This document shows, one piece after another, positions 1-12,531 of a stretch of 54,776 nt of DNA (within the stretch, counting starts at the first letter, position 1; the number at the start of each line of letters is the position of its first letter). The DNA comes from an uncultured Alphaproteobacteria bacterium (GTDB lineage Bacteria > Pseudomonadota > Alphaproteobacteria > Geminicoccales > Geminicoccaceae). Location: assembly GCA_902826935.1 (NCBI GenBank), contig CADEGR010000017.1, forward strand, positions 1-54,776, written 5' to 3'. The notes beneath the pieces were generated by a model. It was given only the letters and a program-made list of their open reading frames with translations, made no database searches and had not been told where the DNA came from. The translations under genes were made by a program, and so were the position numbers.

Positions 1-1291
<1,291 letters not shown>

Positions 1292-1319
1292 TCAGGTCGG
1301 ATCGAGCGGGCCAGCCCGC

Positions 1320-2207
1320 TCAAAGCGCCTCGGCGCCCGAGATGATCTCGATCAGCTCTCTGGTAATCTGCGCCTGCCGGGTCCGATTGTAGGTCAGGGT
1401 CAGGCGGTGAATCATGTCGCCGGCATTGCGGGTGGCGCTGTCCATCGCGGTCATGCGGGCACCCTGCTCGCTGGCCGCGTTCTCGGTCAAGGCGCCATAG
1501 ATCTGCACCGCCAGATTGCGCGGCAGGAGCTCCTTGAGGATGCTCTCCTCGTCCGGCTCGAACTCGTAGACCGCCGCCGCCTCGGCTGGCCCCGCCGCCT
1601 CGGCCGCGGCCGGCACCTCGACTGGGATCAGCTGGTGGAAGGTCAGGATCTGGGTGATCGCCGACTTGAACCGGTTGTAGACGATCTCGCAGCGGTCGAA
1701 CTCGCCGGCCTCGAACATCCGCTCGACCCGCCGCGCGATCGCCAGCGCCTCGCCATAGGTCAGGCGGGTCCGGCCGACCCCTTCCATGGTCTCGACGATC
1801 AAGGAGCCGTATTCGCGGCGCAGCTGGTCGCGGCCCTTGCGGCCGACGCACAGGATCTTGACCTGCTTGCCGGCGGCCAGCAGCTCGGCGATCCGGCGCT
1901 TGGCGCCGCGCACGATCGAGCTGTTGAAGCCGCCGCACAGGCCGCGATCGGCGGTCGCCACGATCATCAGCACGACCTGCTGCTGGCCGCGGCCGGCGAG
2001 CAGAGGCGGCGCATTCTCGGCACCCGCCATGCCGATCGCGAGGTTGGTCAGCATATTTGCCATGCGCTCGGCGAACGGCCGCGCCGCCTCGGCCTGCTCC
2101 TGGGCACGCTTCAGCTTGGACGCCGCCACCAGCTTCATGGCGCTGGTGATCTTCTGGGTCTGCTTGACGCTGGCGATCCGGCCGCGCAGCTCCTTCAGGC
2201 TGGCCAT
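1320..2207 (-). CDS. atpG: F1 ATP synthase gamma subunit
   Basis: Central rotor stalk of F1, coupling proton-driven rotation to catalysis. The 295-residue product begins [20 protein letters not shown], the conserved N-terminal helix that inserts into the alpha3beta3 hexamer. It ends in the matching C-terminal helix, with [19 protein letters not shown] near the terminus. An alanine- and glutamate-rich stretch around residues 190-215 is the usual variable region. Length is normal for alphaproteobacteria. It lies 10 bases after atpA in the same operon. Confidence 0.97.
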   Translation of the reverse strand: MASLKELRGRIASVKQTQKITSAMKLVAASKLKRAQEQAEAARPFAERMANMLTNLAIGMAGAENAPPLLAGRGQQQVVLMIVATADRGLCGGFNSSIVRGAKRRIAELLAAGKQVKILCVGRKGRDQLRREYGSLIVETMEGVGRTRLTYGEALAIARRVERMFEAGEFDRCEIVYNRFKSAITQILTFHQLIPVEVPAAAEAAGPAEAAAVYEFEPDEESILKELLPRNLAVQIYGALTENAASEQGARMTAMDSATRNAGDMIHRLTLTYNRTRQAQITRELIEIISGAEAL

Positions 2208-2217
2208 GACAGATCCG

Positions 2218-3749
<1,532 letters not shown>

Positions 3750-3750
<1 letters not shown>

Positions 3751-4310
3751 CAGGCAGTCCCCTTCATCGCCAGCTCGAGCTGGTGCAGTTTGGTCTTGAG
3801 CGAGGCATCGATCATGCGCGAGCCGACCCGCACCACCAGCCCGCCAAGCAGGCTCGGATCGACCTGCGTCGTCACCGCCACCTGCCTGCCGACCGCCTTG
3901 CTGACCTGGGCGCGGAGCGCCTCGATCTGCGCGTCGGCCAGTGGCGTGGCGGAGATCAGCTGGGCCGACGCCTCACCCTTGTGCTCGGACAGCATCGCCT
4001 GGAAGGCGGTGATGATCTGCGGCAGCGCGAACAGCCGGCGCTTGGTGGCGACCACGCCCAGGAAACGGCGCGTCAGCGGGGCGAAGGCGACCTTCTCGGC
4101 GACTGCTGCCAAGGCCCGGCTCTGCTCGTCGCGGGTCAAGACCGGGCTGCGGATCAGGCGCAGCAGATCGGAGCTTTCGGCGATCAGCTGCTGCAAGCCG
4201 CGGAGGTCGCCATCGACCTGGTCAAGCTGGTCCTGGTCGCGGGCGAGCTCGAACAGCGCAATGGCGTAGCGCCCGGCCAAACCCGACGCCTCGGCTGATG
4301 CTGCAGGCAA
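3750..4310 (-). CDS. atpH: F1 ATP synthase delta subunit (OSCP), TTG start
   Basis: Peripheral stalk subunit joining F1 to the b subunits. The open frame runs back to about 4595, but the family N-terminus is seen only from [15 protein letters not shown] onward. A TTG at 4310 lies seven bases after AGGGAAG and gives a 186-residue protein, the usual size, with no in-frame ATG or GTG at a suitable place. The C-terminus [21 protein letters not shown] is the conserved OSCP signature. First gene of the F1 operon; its stop overlaps the atpA start by one base. Confidence 0.93.
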
Positions 4311-4470
4311 TCTGACGCTTCCCTGGTTGGCGGCCGTTCGATGGGCGCTGAAAACCTCGGATTTGCTAGGGCTTTGCCTTAGCGTGGCTCGAATAACATA
4401 GCGGTCATGGGCACGCAAGACGCCAACCGGTCGCAGCCCTTGCGGCCGGGCGGGGAGCCCGCGGCCAGGC
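4311..4470 (-). promoter_or_regulatory. Leader region of the atp operon
   Basis: This 160-base gap separates the FHA gene from atpH and should hold the atp promoter if the operon has its own. The best pair I see on the minus strand is TTGCGT, 16 bases, TTATTC, about 85 bases before atpH. It is a weak match. No clear terminator for the upstream FHA genes is visible: a GCGGG/CCCGC stem near 4451-4467 lacks a T tract. Read-through from the kinase/FHA genes into atpH is therefore possible. Confidence 0.25.
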
Positions 4471-4851
4471 TCAGGCCGCCACCGCCGGCAACGCGCCCAA
4501 GAGCAGGGTGACCCGGCCGAGGCCAAGCTGCTGCCCCGGCAGGATCGGGCTCGGCCGGAAGCGCGCCAGCGGCTGGTCGTCGAGCCAGGTGCCATTCAGC
4601 GAGCTCAGATCCTCGAGGCACAGCTGGCCGTCGAGCAGACCCAGCCGGCAGTGGCGCCGCGACACGCTGGCATCGTCGACCACCAGCTCCGCCAGGGCCG
4701 GATGGCGGCCGATCACGACGCCGAGCGGGCTCGCCCGCAGCAGCGCCAGATCGAGCCGCAGGCGGATCCGGTTGCCGAGGCCATCCGCCCCTTCCAGGCT
4801 CCAGCCCGGACCAATGCCGCGCTCGCGGACCAGCTCGGTGCGCGCGCTCAT
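4471..4851 (-). CDS. FHA-domain protein (second of two)
   Basis: A 126-residue protein that is little more than one forkhead-associated domain, a phosphothreonine-binding module. The visible FHA landmarks are VIGRHP around residue 46, SRRHCRL around 64 and LSSLNGTWLDD around 82, the G-R, S-x-x-H and N-G signatures in their usual order. No signal peptide or membrane segment. Its ATG overlaps the stop of the preceding FHA gene (ATGA), and that gene overlaps the kinase gene in the same way, so the three should be made together. A likely partner is a phosphothreonine on the kinase or its substrate; this is inferred from context. Confidence 0.85.
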   Translation of the reverse strand: MSARTELVRERGIGPGWSLEGADGLGNRIRLRLDLALLRASPLGVVIGRHPALAELVVDDASVSRRHCRLGLLDGQLCLEDLSSLNGTWLDDQPLARFRPSPILPGQQLGLGRVTLLLGALPAVAA

Positions 4852-5222
4852 GGCGGATCGCCCGTCAGCGGGGCCGGCGGGTCCTGGCGGCGCTCCCGCC
4901 GCAGGGCGGTCTGCGCCAGGGCGGAGGGCGGCGTGGCGCCTTTGGCCGCCTGCAGCAGGCCGGCCACGGTGCAGCTATGGGCGCCCAGCCGGAGCGGCTC
5001 CTGCGCGCCGACGAAGGTCTGGCGGACCGGCCGCCAGGCCTCGCCAGGCGCGCCGTCGCGCTGGCGCCGGCCCTGCCGCCAGGTGCCGGTGACGCTGCCG
5101 CAGTCGGTCAGGTAGTAGCGGCCGTCGGCGGTGACCACCAGCTCGGCGTGGTAGGGCGCGACCGAGGGCTCCGCGATCATCAGATCGGCGGCCGGGTTGC
5201 GGCCGATGATCAGGGTCCTCAT
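4848..5222 (-). CDS. FHA-domain protein (first of two)
   Basis: A 124-residue protein with an N-terminal FHA-like fold: LIIGRNPAADLMI (residues 4-16), PYHAEL (about 24-29, in place of S-x-x-H) and TDCGSVTGTW (about 39-48, with TGT in place of NGT). These are degenerate forms of the phosphothreonine-binding residues, so binding may be weakened. The C-terminal 30 residues are charged and probably disordered. The start at 5222 overlaps the kinase stop as ATGA; the much longer open frame in this phase runs through the kinase gene and is not real. Confidence 0.75.
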   Translation of the reverse strand: MRTLIIGRNPAADLMIAEPSVAPYHAELVVTADGRYYLTDCGSVTGTWRQGRRQRDGAPGEAWRPVRQTFVGAQEPLRLGAHSCTVAGLLQAAKGATPPSALAQTALRRERRQDPPAPLTGDPP

Positions 5223-7348
5223 GGCGATCCGCCCGGCCCGCGCGCCACCGGCCGCTCGTCGAGCAGGTCGGGCGGCTGGTTGGCCTGCAGCTGGTTGTTG
5301 CCGAGGCTGGCCCGGCTGGTCGCCGCCAGCTCGATGCCGTGGCCGCGGTTGCGCAGGATCTGGTTGCCCTCGAGGCTGGCCCGGCTGCCGGCGGCCAGCC
5401 GGATGCCAGGCCCGCCATTCTCGGTGATCAGATTGTCGCCGAGCGTCACTTCGCCGCCCGCCTCGACCAGCACGCCGGCGCCGCGGCTGCCCTGGATGCG
5501 GTTGCCCTCGATCCGGCCGGCGCCGGGGCTGCGGGCGTGGATGCCGGCCGCCCCGGCCTGCTCGATCCGGTTGTCGACGATCGCCGGCACCGCGCCGCTT
5601 TGGAGCTCGATCGCCGGGCCCAGGCTCGCGGCGATCAGATTGCCCTCGATCCGGCTGTCCGCGCCCTCCATCAGCAGGATCGGGCCGCTCGCCTGGAGCC
5701 GGTTGGTCTGGATCGCGGGCGAGGCGCCGCCGCGCAGGGTCAGGCTCGGCCCCGCGATCCGCCGCAGATCGTTGTCGCGCAGCTCGCCCCGGCCGCCGGC
5801 GGTCCACAAGATGCCCTGGCCGTCCTCGATGACATTGCCGCGCAGCACCGGGGCGGCCCCCTGGCGGATCCAGACCGCCGGCCGGCCGCGGCTCTGGATC
5901 CGGCTCGCCTCCAGGCGCAGGTCGCCGTCCAGGACCAGGCAGGCGGCCGGCTCGCCCGTCGCCGGGGCGGCCAGCTCGAAGGCCAGTCCGAGCACCTCGC
6001 CGCCGCGCCCGCTCGCGGTCAGGCAGGGCTGGCCGGCGGGCGGCGCCACCACCGGCCGGGCGCTCATGTCCCGGGCCACCAGCCGGACCTTGCCGCTCAC
6101 GGCCAGGCTCTCGGCGTAGCGGCCGGCCGCGATCCGGATGACCGCCCCTGGCCCCGCCCGGCGCAGCGCGTCGCCGATGCTCGCGGCATCGCCGCCGCCG
6201 GCCGGGTCGACCAGCCAGTCGGTCTTGAGGTGGCGCTGGTACCAGGGCTGGCCGAGCAGCCAGGCGCCGCCGGCAAGCAGCAGGAGGACGGCCAGCCAGC
6301 CCAGGCCCGGGCGGAGCGCTCGCCGGGGCTGGGCCAAGGCCGGGGGCGATGCGGCGGCGGCCAGGGGCAAGGCGGCCTCGGCGGCCGGGCGGCGCTCGAC
6401 CAGCACGGTCGGCGGATAATCGTCCAAGGCCGCGTCGGCCAGGCGCTCGGCCGACGCCGGCTCGGCCGGGCGGCCAGGGGCCTGGGTGGCCGGCCGCAGC
6501 AGGCTCCGCCAGGCCGCCATGTCGGCTGGCCGTGCGGCGGGCGCCAGCGCCAGGCCGAGGGTCAGCGCTTGCGCCAGGCCCGGATCGCCGAGGCTCGGCA
6601 GCGGCGCCAGCGCCGCGCCAGCGAGGCGGGCTGGCGCCGGCGGTGGCGGCAGGCCGATCAGCGCCCGGTAGCCGAGCGCCGCCAGGCCATACACATCGGT
6701 CCACGGCCCCTCGGCCTGGCCTTCGCCATATTGCTCCGGCGCGGCGAAGCCGTCGGTGAGGCGGCTGTGGCGGGTCGGCGGCGCGCTCAGCAAGGCCGCC
6801 GCGTCGAAATCGACCAGCACCGGCTGGCCGTCGCCGCGCATCATGATGTTGCCCGGCTTGACGTCGCGGTGCAGGAAGCCGGCGGCGTGGACGGTGCCGA
6901 GCGCGTCGGCCAAGGCGCTCAAGAGGGCCTGCAGGCGGCGCTCCTCGAGGGGGCTCGCCCGGGCGCGCAGCCAGCGCTCGAGCGGCAGGCCCTCGATCAG
7001 CTCGAGCACCAGGACGCCGCCCGCCAGGCTGGCCTCGTGGCGGATCAGCTTGACCACGCTCGGATGGTCGATCATCGCCAGGATCTCGGCTTCCTGCTCG
7101 ATCCTGGCGGCGTCCTCGGACCATTTGAGGAACACCGGCTCGCCGGTCGCGCCGTCCTGGGCCGGGCCGCGGCCGCGCCGCGCATCGGGCATGGCGCCGC
7201 CGACCAGCCGATAGCGGCTCGGAATCAACGCCGGCAGCGGTGGCGCGCCTGCCGGCGGCGGCGCTGCCGCACCCTCGATGACCAATCCGCTCCTCCCGCC
7301 GACCCGGGCGCCGCCCCGGCCGGCCATCTGCCCTTGGCAGTTCTGCAT
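5219..7348 (-). CDS. Atypical Ser/Thr kinase - membrane segment - parallel beta-helix fusion
   Basis: A 709-residue membrane protein. Residues about 45-290 form a Hanks-type kinase domain: lysine in VFLKW (75), catalytic loop HRDVKPGN (160-167) and FAAPEQYG in place of APE (about 201-208). Two features are unusual: the activation motif is DFD (180-182) instead of DFG, and no clear GxGxxG loop precedes the lysine. One membrane segment follows (about 350-366). Residues about 390-690 are a run of short repeats with the N-x-I / G-I / E-G-N pattern of right-handed parallel beta-helices (PbH1/NosD type), presumably outside the cytoplasm. The start is uncertain, since ATGs at 7348 and 7327 both lack a good ribosome-binding site. 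It heads the kinase-FHA-FHA trio. Confidence 0.82.
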   Translation of the reverse strand: MQNCQGQMAGRGGARVGGRSGLVIEGAAAPPPAGAPPLPALIPSRYRLVGGAMPDARRGRGPAQDGATGEPVFLKWSEDAARIEQEAEILAMIDHPSVVKLIRHEASLAGGVLVLELIEGLPLERWLRARASPLEERRLQALLSALADALGTVHAAGFLHRDVKPGNIMMRGDGQPVLVDFDAAALLSAPPTRHSRLTDGFAAPEQYGEGQAEGPWTDVYGLAALGYRALIGLPPPPAPARLAGAALAPLPSLGDPGLAQALTLGLALAPAARPADMAAWRSLLRPATQAPGRPAEPASAERLADAALDDYPPTVLVERRPAAEAALPLAAAASPPALAQPRRALRPGLGWLAVLLLLAGGAWLLGQPWYQRHLKTDWLVDPAGGGDAASIGDALRRAGPGAVIRIAAGRYAESLAVSGKVRLVARDMSARPVVAPPAGQPCLTASGRGGEVLGLAFELAAPATGEPAACLVLDGDLRLEASRIQSRGRPAVWIRQGAAPVLRGNVIEDGQGILWTAGGRGELRDNDLRRIAGPSLTLRGGASPAIQTNRLQASGPILLMEGADSRIEGNLIAASLGPAIELQSGAVPAIVDNRIEQAGAAGIHARSPGAGRIEGNRIQGSRGAGVLVEAGGEVTLGDNLITENGGPGIRLAAGSRASLEGNQILRNRGHGIELAATSRASLGNNQLQANQPPDLLDERPVARGPGGSP

Positions 7349-7480
7349 TCAGGTATAGTTCATGGTGCAAGCGGCTACACTAGCCTTTTGGCCGCGCCCG
7401 CGCGGACCCCTGGCTCAACGCGTCACGCCGGCGCAGCGTGCCCGCGGCCAGGCGGCCGCCATTGCCGGCGGAGAGACAGC

Positions 7481-8041
7481 ATGCAGGCCATTGGCCGGGT
7501 CGTGATCCTTGCGCTGCTGCTGAGCAGCTGCAACTACGCCACCAGCACCACCTACCGCGCCAGCGAGGTCGGCCGGCCGATCGAGACCGAGCAGGCGCGG
7601 GTGATCTCGGCCCGGATCGTGCGGATCGCGGGCGAGGCCAACGCGGTCGGCCCGCTCGCCGGCGGCGCGGTCGCGGCGACCACCACCGGCGCCTTCACCC
7701 GCGGCCGCAATGCCGGCTTGCTGGCGCTCCTGGCCGGTCTGGTCGGCGCCGGGGCGGGCTATGTCGCCCAGGCGCAGCTGAGCAATCGCGAAGGCATCGA
7801 ATATGTCCTCGAGGTGCCGGACGGCCGGACCATCACCCTGGTCCAGAACCGGGCCCGCAACGAGCCGCCGATCGCGGCTGGCACGCCGATCCTGATCCAG
7901 GGCAGCGGCCGCTACGCCCGGGTGATCGTGGACCCGACCTACGCACCGCCCGCGCCCGCGCCCGCACCGGCGCCATCACCCTCGGGCGGCGCGCCGAGTG
8001 CCGCCTTGCCGGCGCCGGCCCATTTGCCGGCGGCCGCCTAG
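7481..8041 (+). CDS. Glycine-rich lipoprotein of the SlyB/17-kDa antigen type
   Basis: A 186-residue exported lipoprotein. The N-terminus MQAIGRVVILALLLSSC is a type II signal with the lipobox cysteine at residue 17. The middle has an alanine- and glycine-rich segment resembling the glycine-zipper region of SlyB/Rickettsia 17-kDa antigens, followed by a conserved-looking domain ending RYARVIVDP. A Pro-Ala tail closes it, as in cell-wall-spanning linkers. GGAGAGAC precedes the ATG. It is divergent from the kinase gene with about 130 bases between. The exact role is unknown. Confidence 0.75.
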   Translation: MQAIGRVVILALLLSSCNYATSTTYRASEVGRPIETEQARVISARIVRIAGEANAVGPLAGGAVAATTTGAFTRGRNAGLLALLAGLVGAGAGYVAQAQLSNREGIEYVLEVPDGRTITLVQNRARNEPPIAAGTPILIQGSGRYARVIVDPTYAPPAPAPAPAPSPSGGAPSAALPAPAHLPAAA

Positions 8042-8125
8042 CCGACCGATCGGACCCCAAAGACGCTCGCCCGAACCTCGACAGCGGCGGTCCGCCAGCC
8101 TATGTGGTCAGCTGGAGGTTCGCGC

Positions 8126-8668
8126 ATGCGCAAGCTGCTTGCTGGATTGCTGTTGGCCGGCACGGTGACCTGGAGCGCCGAGGCCGCGACGCCCTCGGCC
8201 TATGACTTCACGTTCACCTCGATCGAGGGCGAGCCCTTGCCGATGGCCAAGTTCACCGGCCATCCGGTCCTGGTGGTCAACACCGCCTCCTTGTGCGGCT
8301 TCACCTATCAATATGCCGGCCTGCAGACAGTTTGGCAGCGCTACCGGCAGCAGGGCCTGGTGGTGCTGGGCGTGCCGTCCAATGATTTCGGCGACCAGGA
8401 GCCCGGCCAGGAAACCGAGATCAAGCATTTCTGCGAGACCAATTTCGATATCGACTTTCCCATGACGACCAAGCAGCCGGTGCGCGGCGCCGACGCCCAT
8501 CCATTTTTCCAGCATGTGGTCGCGACCTTGGGTGCCGGTGCGGCGCCGCGCTGGAACTTCCACAAATATCTGGTCGACGGCACGGGCAAGCTGATCGGCG
8601 CCTGGCCGTCCTCGGTCGAGCCGACCTCGGCCGAGATCACCGACGCGATCGAAGCGGCGCTGCGCTAA
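8126..8668 (+). CDS. Glutathione peroxidase family protein, exported
   Basis: Thiol peroxidase reducing peroxides with glutathione or thioredoxin. After a signal peptide (cleavage likely after AEA, residues 18-20) come NTASLCGFT with the peroxidatic Cys57, SNDFGDQEPG with Gln91, and WNFHKYLV with Trp143-Asn144, which complete the catalytic tetrad. Cysteine replaces selenocysteine, as in most bacteria. The start at 8126 follows GGAGG by seven bases; an upstream in-frame ATG at 8102 lacks a site. A periplasmic location is inferred from the signal peptide. A peroxiredoxin gene follows 79 bases downstream, forming a small peroxide-defence pair. Confidence 0.9.
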   Translation: MRKLLAGLLLAGTVTWSAEAATPSAYDFTFTSIEGEPLPMAKFTGHPVLVVNTASLCGFTYQYAGLQTVWQRYRQQGLVVLGVPSNDFGDQEPGQETEIKHFCETNFDIDFPMTTKQPVRGADAHPFFQHVVATLGAGAAPRWNFHKYLVDGTGKLIGAWPSSVEPTSAEITDAIEAALR

Positions 8669-8747
8669 GCTCGCAGGCGCGGCCGGCGCAACCAGCGCCG
8701 GCGCCATCAGGAGGCGGGCCAGGGCGGCAGGCCAAGGGAGGCAGGCG

Positions 8748-9326
8748 ATGAGCCAGGATCCAACCGTGCTGCCGCGGGATCTGCCGGCGCCAGAAGACGA
8801 TGGCGCCTGCGACCATCTGCTCGATCAGCCGCTGCCCAGCCTGGCGCTGCCGTCGTCCCAGGGCGGCACGGTCGATCTGGCCGGCCTGGCCGGCCGCAGC
8901 GTGGTGTTCTGCTTCCCGCGCGCCGCGCAGCCGGGCGTGCCGATGCCGGCCGATTGGGATCAGACGCCGGGCGCCCGCGGCTGCACGCCGCAGGCGGCTG
9001 CCTTCCGCGACCACTATGACGACATCCGGGCGTTGCATGCCGGCCTGTTCGGCCTGTCGACCCAGACCGCGGTGCAGCAGGGCGAGATCGCGACCCGGCT
9101 GCAGCTGCCGTTCCCGCTGCTGAGCGACAGCGCGCTGGCCTTCGCCACCGCCTTGCGTCTGCCGGTGTTCGAGCAGGCCGGCCAGCGCATGATCAAGCGG
9201 CTGACCTTGATCATTGCCGATGGCCGGATCGAGAAGGTGTTCTACCCTGTGTTTCCACCGGATCTGAATGCCGAGGAGGTCGTGGTCTGGCTGCTGGCGC
9301 ATCCGCGCCGGCCGCTCGAGACCTAG
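8748..9326 (+). CDS. Peroxiredoxin (AhpC/TSA, redoxin fold)
   Basis: A 192-residue peroxidase that reduces hydroperoxides through an active-site cysteine. The hallmark TPGARGCTPQ places the peroxidatic Cys79, and the C-terminal half keeps LPFPLLSD and the KRLTLII and VFYPVFPPD motifs of this family. The position about five residues after Cys79, where I recall many relatives having a second cysteine (PQSC), is alanine here (PQAAAF). Other cysteines are at 21 and 55. The start follows GGGAGG closely. No signal peptide is seen, so it should be cytoplasmic. Confidence 0.87.
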   Translation: MSQDPTVLPRDLPAPEDDGACDHLLDQPLPSLALPSSQGGTVDLAGLAGRSVVFCFPRAAQPGVPMPADWDQTPGARGCTPQAAAFRDHYDDIRALHAGLFGLSTQTAVQQGEIATRLQLPFPLLSDSALAFATALRLPVFEQAGQRMIKRLTLIIADGRIEKVFYPVFPPDLNAEEVVVWLLAHPRRPLET

Positions 9327-9462
9327 CCGCCTTGGCCAGCTGCACCAGAGCGCGCCCGATGGCGGCCGCGGCGAATTTAGCCCTGCCCGGCTGGCGCGAA
9401 TGGCTTATGATCGGCGCGACACAAGCGGATGGTGGTCGTGGGCGCGCCAAGGCGCCGGGGAT

Positions 9463-11196
9463 GTGCGGGTGATTGTTGGTTGGTTGCGCTGGAACGTGGT
9501 GCTGGCCCTGCTGCTGGCCGGCTCGTTGGCCATGGCGGCCGACAATGGCAAGCCGCTCGGCAGCGCCGATCAGCAACGCCTGGATGGCCTGCTCGCGGCC
9601 GATGATTTCGATGGCGCGGCCCAGCTGATCGACCAGCTGGCGGGCCGCGGCACGATCGATCGTGACCAGCGGCTGCGCCTGCAACAGCAGCTGCTCAGCA
9701 GCAAGACCCAGCGGATCATCGACTATTCGCGCCGGATCCGCCAAGCGCTGGCCGCCGGCAACTACGATCAGTCCCATGATTACGTCCAGCGGCTGCGCGC
9801 GCGGACCGGGACCAAGGACGGGCCCGGCCCCGCCAGCCCGGACGCGCCGCCGGCCGTGGCCAGTCAGCCGGAGCCGGCGGCCCCGCCCGCGCCGCAGGCG
9901 GCGCCTGCCACCACGGCTGCGCTGCCGGCGCCGCCTGCGGCACTGCCGGCTGCCGACGATCTCGACCAGACCTCGCAAGGCCAGCTGCAGGTCGCCCGCG
10001 TCGCGGTCGCCTCCGGGCGGATCCTGCCGCCGGCGCCGGACAACGCCTTCGCGCTCGCGGCCAAGCGGCTGGATCGGGCCCCGCGCGATCCGACCGGCAT
10101 GCAGATCCGCGAGCTGGTCACCGATGCCATCCGGCGCCAGACCGAGCAGGCCTTGGCGGCTGGCCGCTATGCCGAGGCCATGGCGCCGGCCGATGGACTG
10201 CTGGCGGCCTTGGCCGACCCGGCTGCGGGCGCGCCCAGCGTCTGGCGGCGGCAGTGGCGCGACGAGCTCAGCGCCTGGCAGGCCGAGCGCTTCGAAGCCA
10301 CCGGGCGGGCGCTGCTGGCCGGCGGCGAGGCGGCCGTAGAGCGCCATGACCTGACCGCGGCGATCGGCGCTGCCCGGCCGGCGGTGGCCTACCTGCGTGA
10401 TTTGCAAAGCCTGGGCGGGCGGGATGACGGCAAGGCGCTGCGGCTGCGCGGCCTGATCCTCGCCGACTACCGCCAGCTGATCGAGCGGCGGCTGGCGGCC
10501 AACGAGACCGGATCGGCCCTGGGCCTGATCGAGCGCATGGCGGCCTTCGCCAAGGCCGAGCAGCTGCCGTTGGCGGAGGTCAACGAGCTGCGCACCAGGA
10601 CGCTGGTCGCCGAGCAGCGCAAGGCCGACTATCAGGGGCTGCTGGCGACGGCGCGGCAAGCCCTGGAACGCGGCAATCTGCTGGCGCCGAGCGGCGACAA
10701 TGCGCTCGAGGTCGCGAGCCTGGCATCCGGCCTGCAGCCGGCCGACCCGGCGGCCCAAGCGCTGGTCGATCAGATCCTGGCGACCGAGCGCCGCCGGATC
10801 GACCAGCTCGCCGCCGCTGGCGAGGCGGCCGCTGCCGCGACCCGGGCCGAGCAGCTGGCGGCGGCGCTGCGCCGCTTGGAGCTGAACCGGCCGGCGGTCG
10901 TGGCTGCGCTGGAGCAGCAGGCCGAACGCCTGCGGCGGCCACCGCCGCCACCGGTCGTGGCCAAGCCCAGCGCACCGGCCAAAGCCAGCGCCCCGGCGGT
11001 CGCCGCCAAACCCCCGGCCACGCCCGTGCCAGCTGCGTCAGCCGAAGCCGCCACGGTGGCGGCCGACCCGCCGGCGGCGGGCGAAGCCGCGAGCCTGCCC
11101 GCCGACCCGGCGCCGCCGATCGACCTGACGCCGGTGCCGGCGGCTGGCCCGGAGCGGACAAGGGCAGCGCCTTATACTTTCATCAACCCGTTCTGA
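9463..11196 (+). CDS. Exported repeat protein resembling kinase-associated helical-repeat proteins
   Basis: I do not recognise a named gene. From a GTG at 9463 the product is 577 residues: a signal peptide or membrane anchor ending LAGSLAMAAD, a helical region rich in Ala and Gln, then two diverged copies of one module. The copies begin at about residues 173 (VASGRILPPAPDNAFALA) and 389 (LERGNLLAPSGDNALEVA), each followed by a helix pair ending in a DP or ADPAA segment. Similar repeats occur in proteins encoded with Ser/Thr kinases in other proteobacteria (from memory). A Pro/Ala-rich tail from about residue 490 ends TFINPF. The start is uncertain; an in-frame ATG at 9400 is the main alternative. 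Gene ends 12 bases from convergent argG. Confidence 0.6.
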   Translation: MRVIVGWLRWNVVLALLLAGSLAMAADNGKPLGSADQQRLDGLLAADDFDGAAQLIDQLAGRGTIDRDQRLRLQQQLLSSKTQRIIDYSRRIRQALAAGNYDQSHDYVQRLRARTGTKDGPGPASPDAPPAVASQPEPAAPPAPQAAPATTAALPAPPAALPAADDLDQTSQGQLQVARVAVASGRILPPAPDNAFALAAKRLDRAPRDPTGMQIRELVTDAIRRQTEQALAAGRYAEAMAPADGLLAALADPAAGAPSVWRRQWRDELSAWQAERFEATGRALLAGGEAAVERHDLTAAIGAARPAVAYLRDLQSLGGRDDGKALRLRGLILADYRQLIERRLAANETGSALGLIERMAAFAKAEQLPLAEVNELRTRTLVAEQRKADYQGLLATARQALERGNLLAPSGDNALEVASLASGLQPADPAAQALVDQILATERRRIDQLAAAGEAAAAATRAEQLAAALRRLELNRPAVVAALEQQAERLRRPPPPPVVAKPSAPAKASAPAVAAKPPATPVPAASAEAATVAADPPAAGEAASLPADPAPPIDLTPVPAAGPERTRAAPYTFINPF

Positions 11197-11208
11197 CCTA
11201 GGCGGCCG

Positions 11209-12432
<1,224 letters not shown>

Positions 12433-12531
12433 CCTCGGGCGCGCCTGGCGGCGCGCGCTCGTCGACCCGTCCCGGCATGCGCTGCGGGCGCCGCACCAGC
12501 GGCATCGCCGGCACGGCGGCGGCCGACCGGA

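Noticed and set aside
4848-7370. 840-codon minus-strand frame overlapping the kinase in another phase
   Set aside because: Only the final 124 codons encode an FHA domain; the upstream part is low-complexity Arg/Gly/Pro.
5339-8041. 900-codon plus-strand frame across the kinase gene
   Set aside because: Only its last 186 codons, from ATG 7481 with a ribosome-binding site and lipobox, look like a real protein; the rest is antisense to the kinase.
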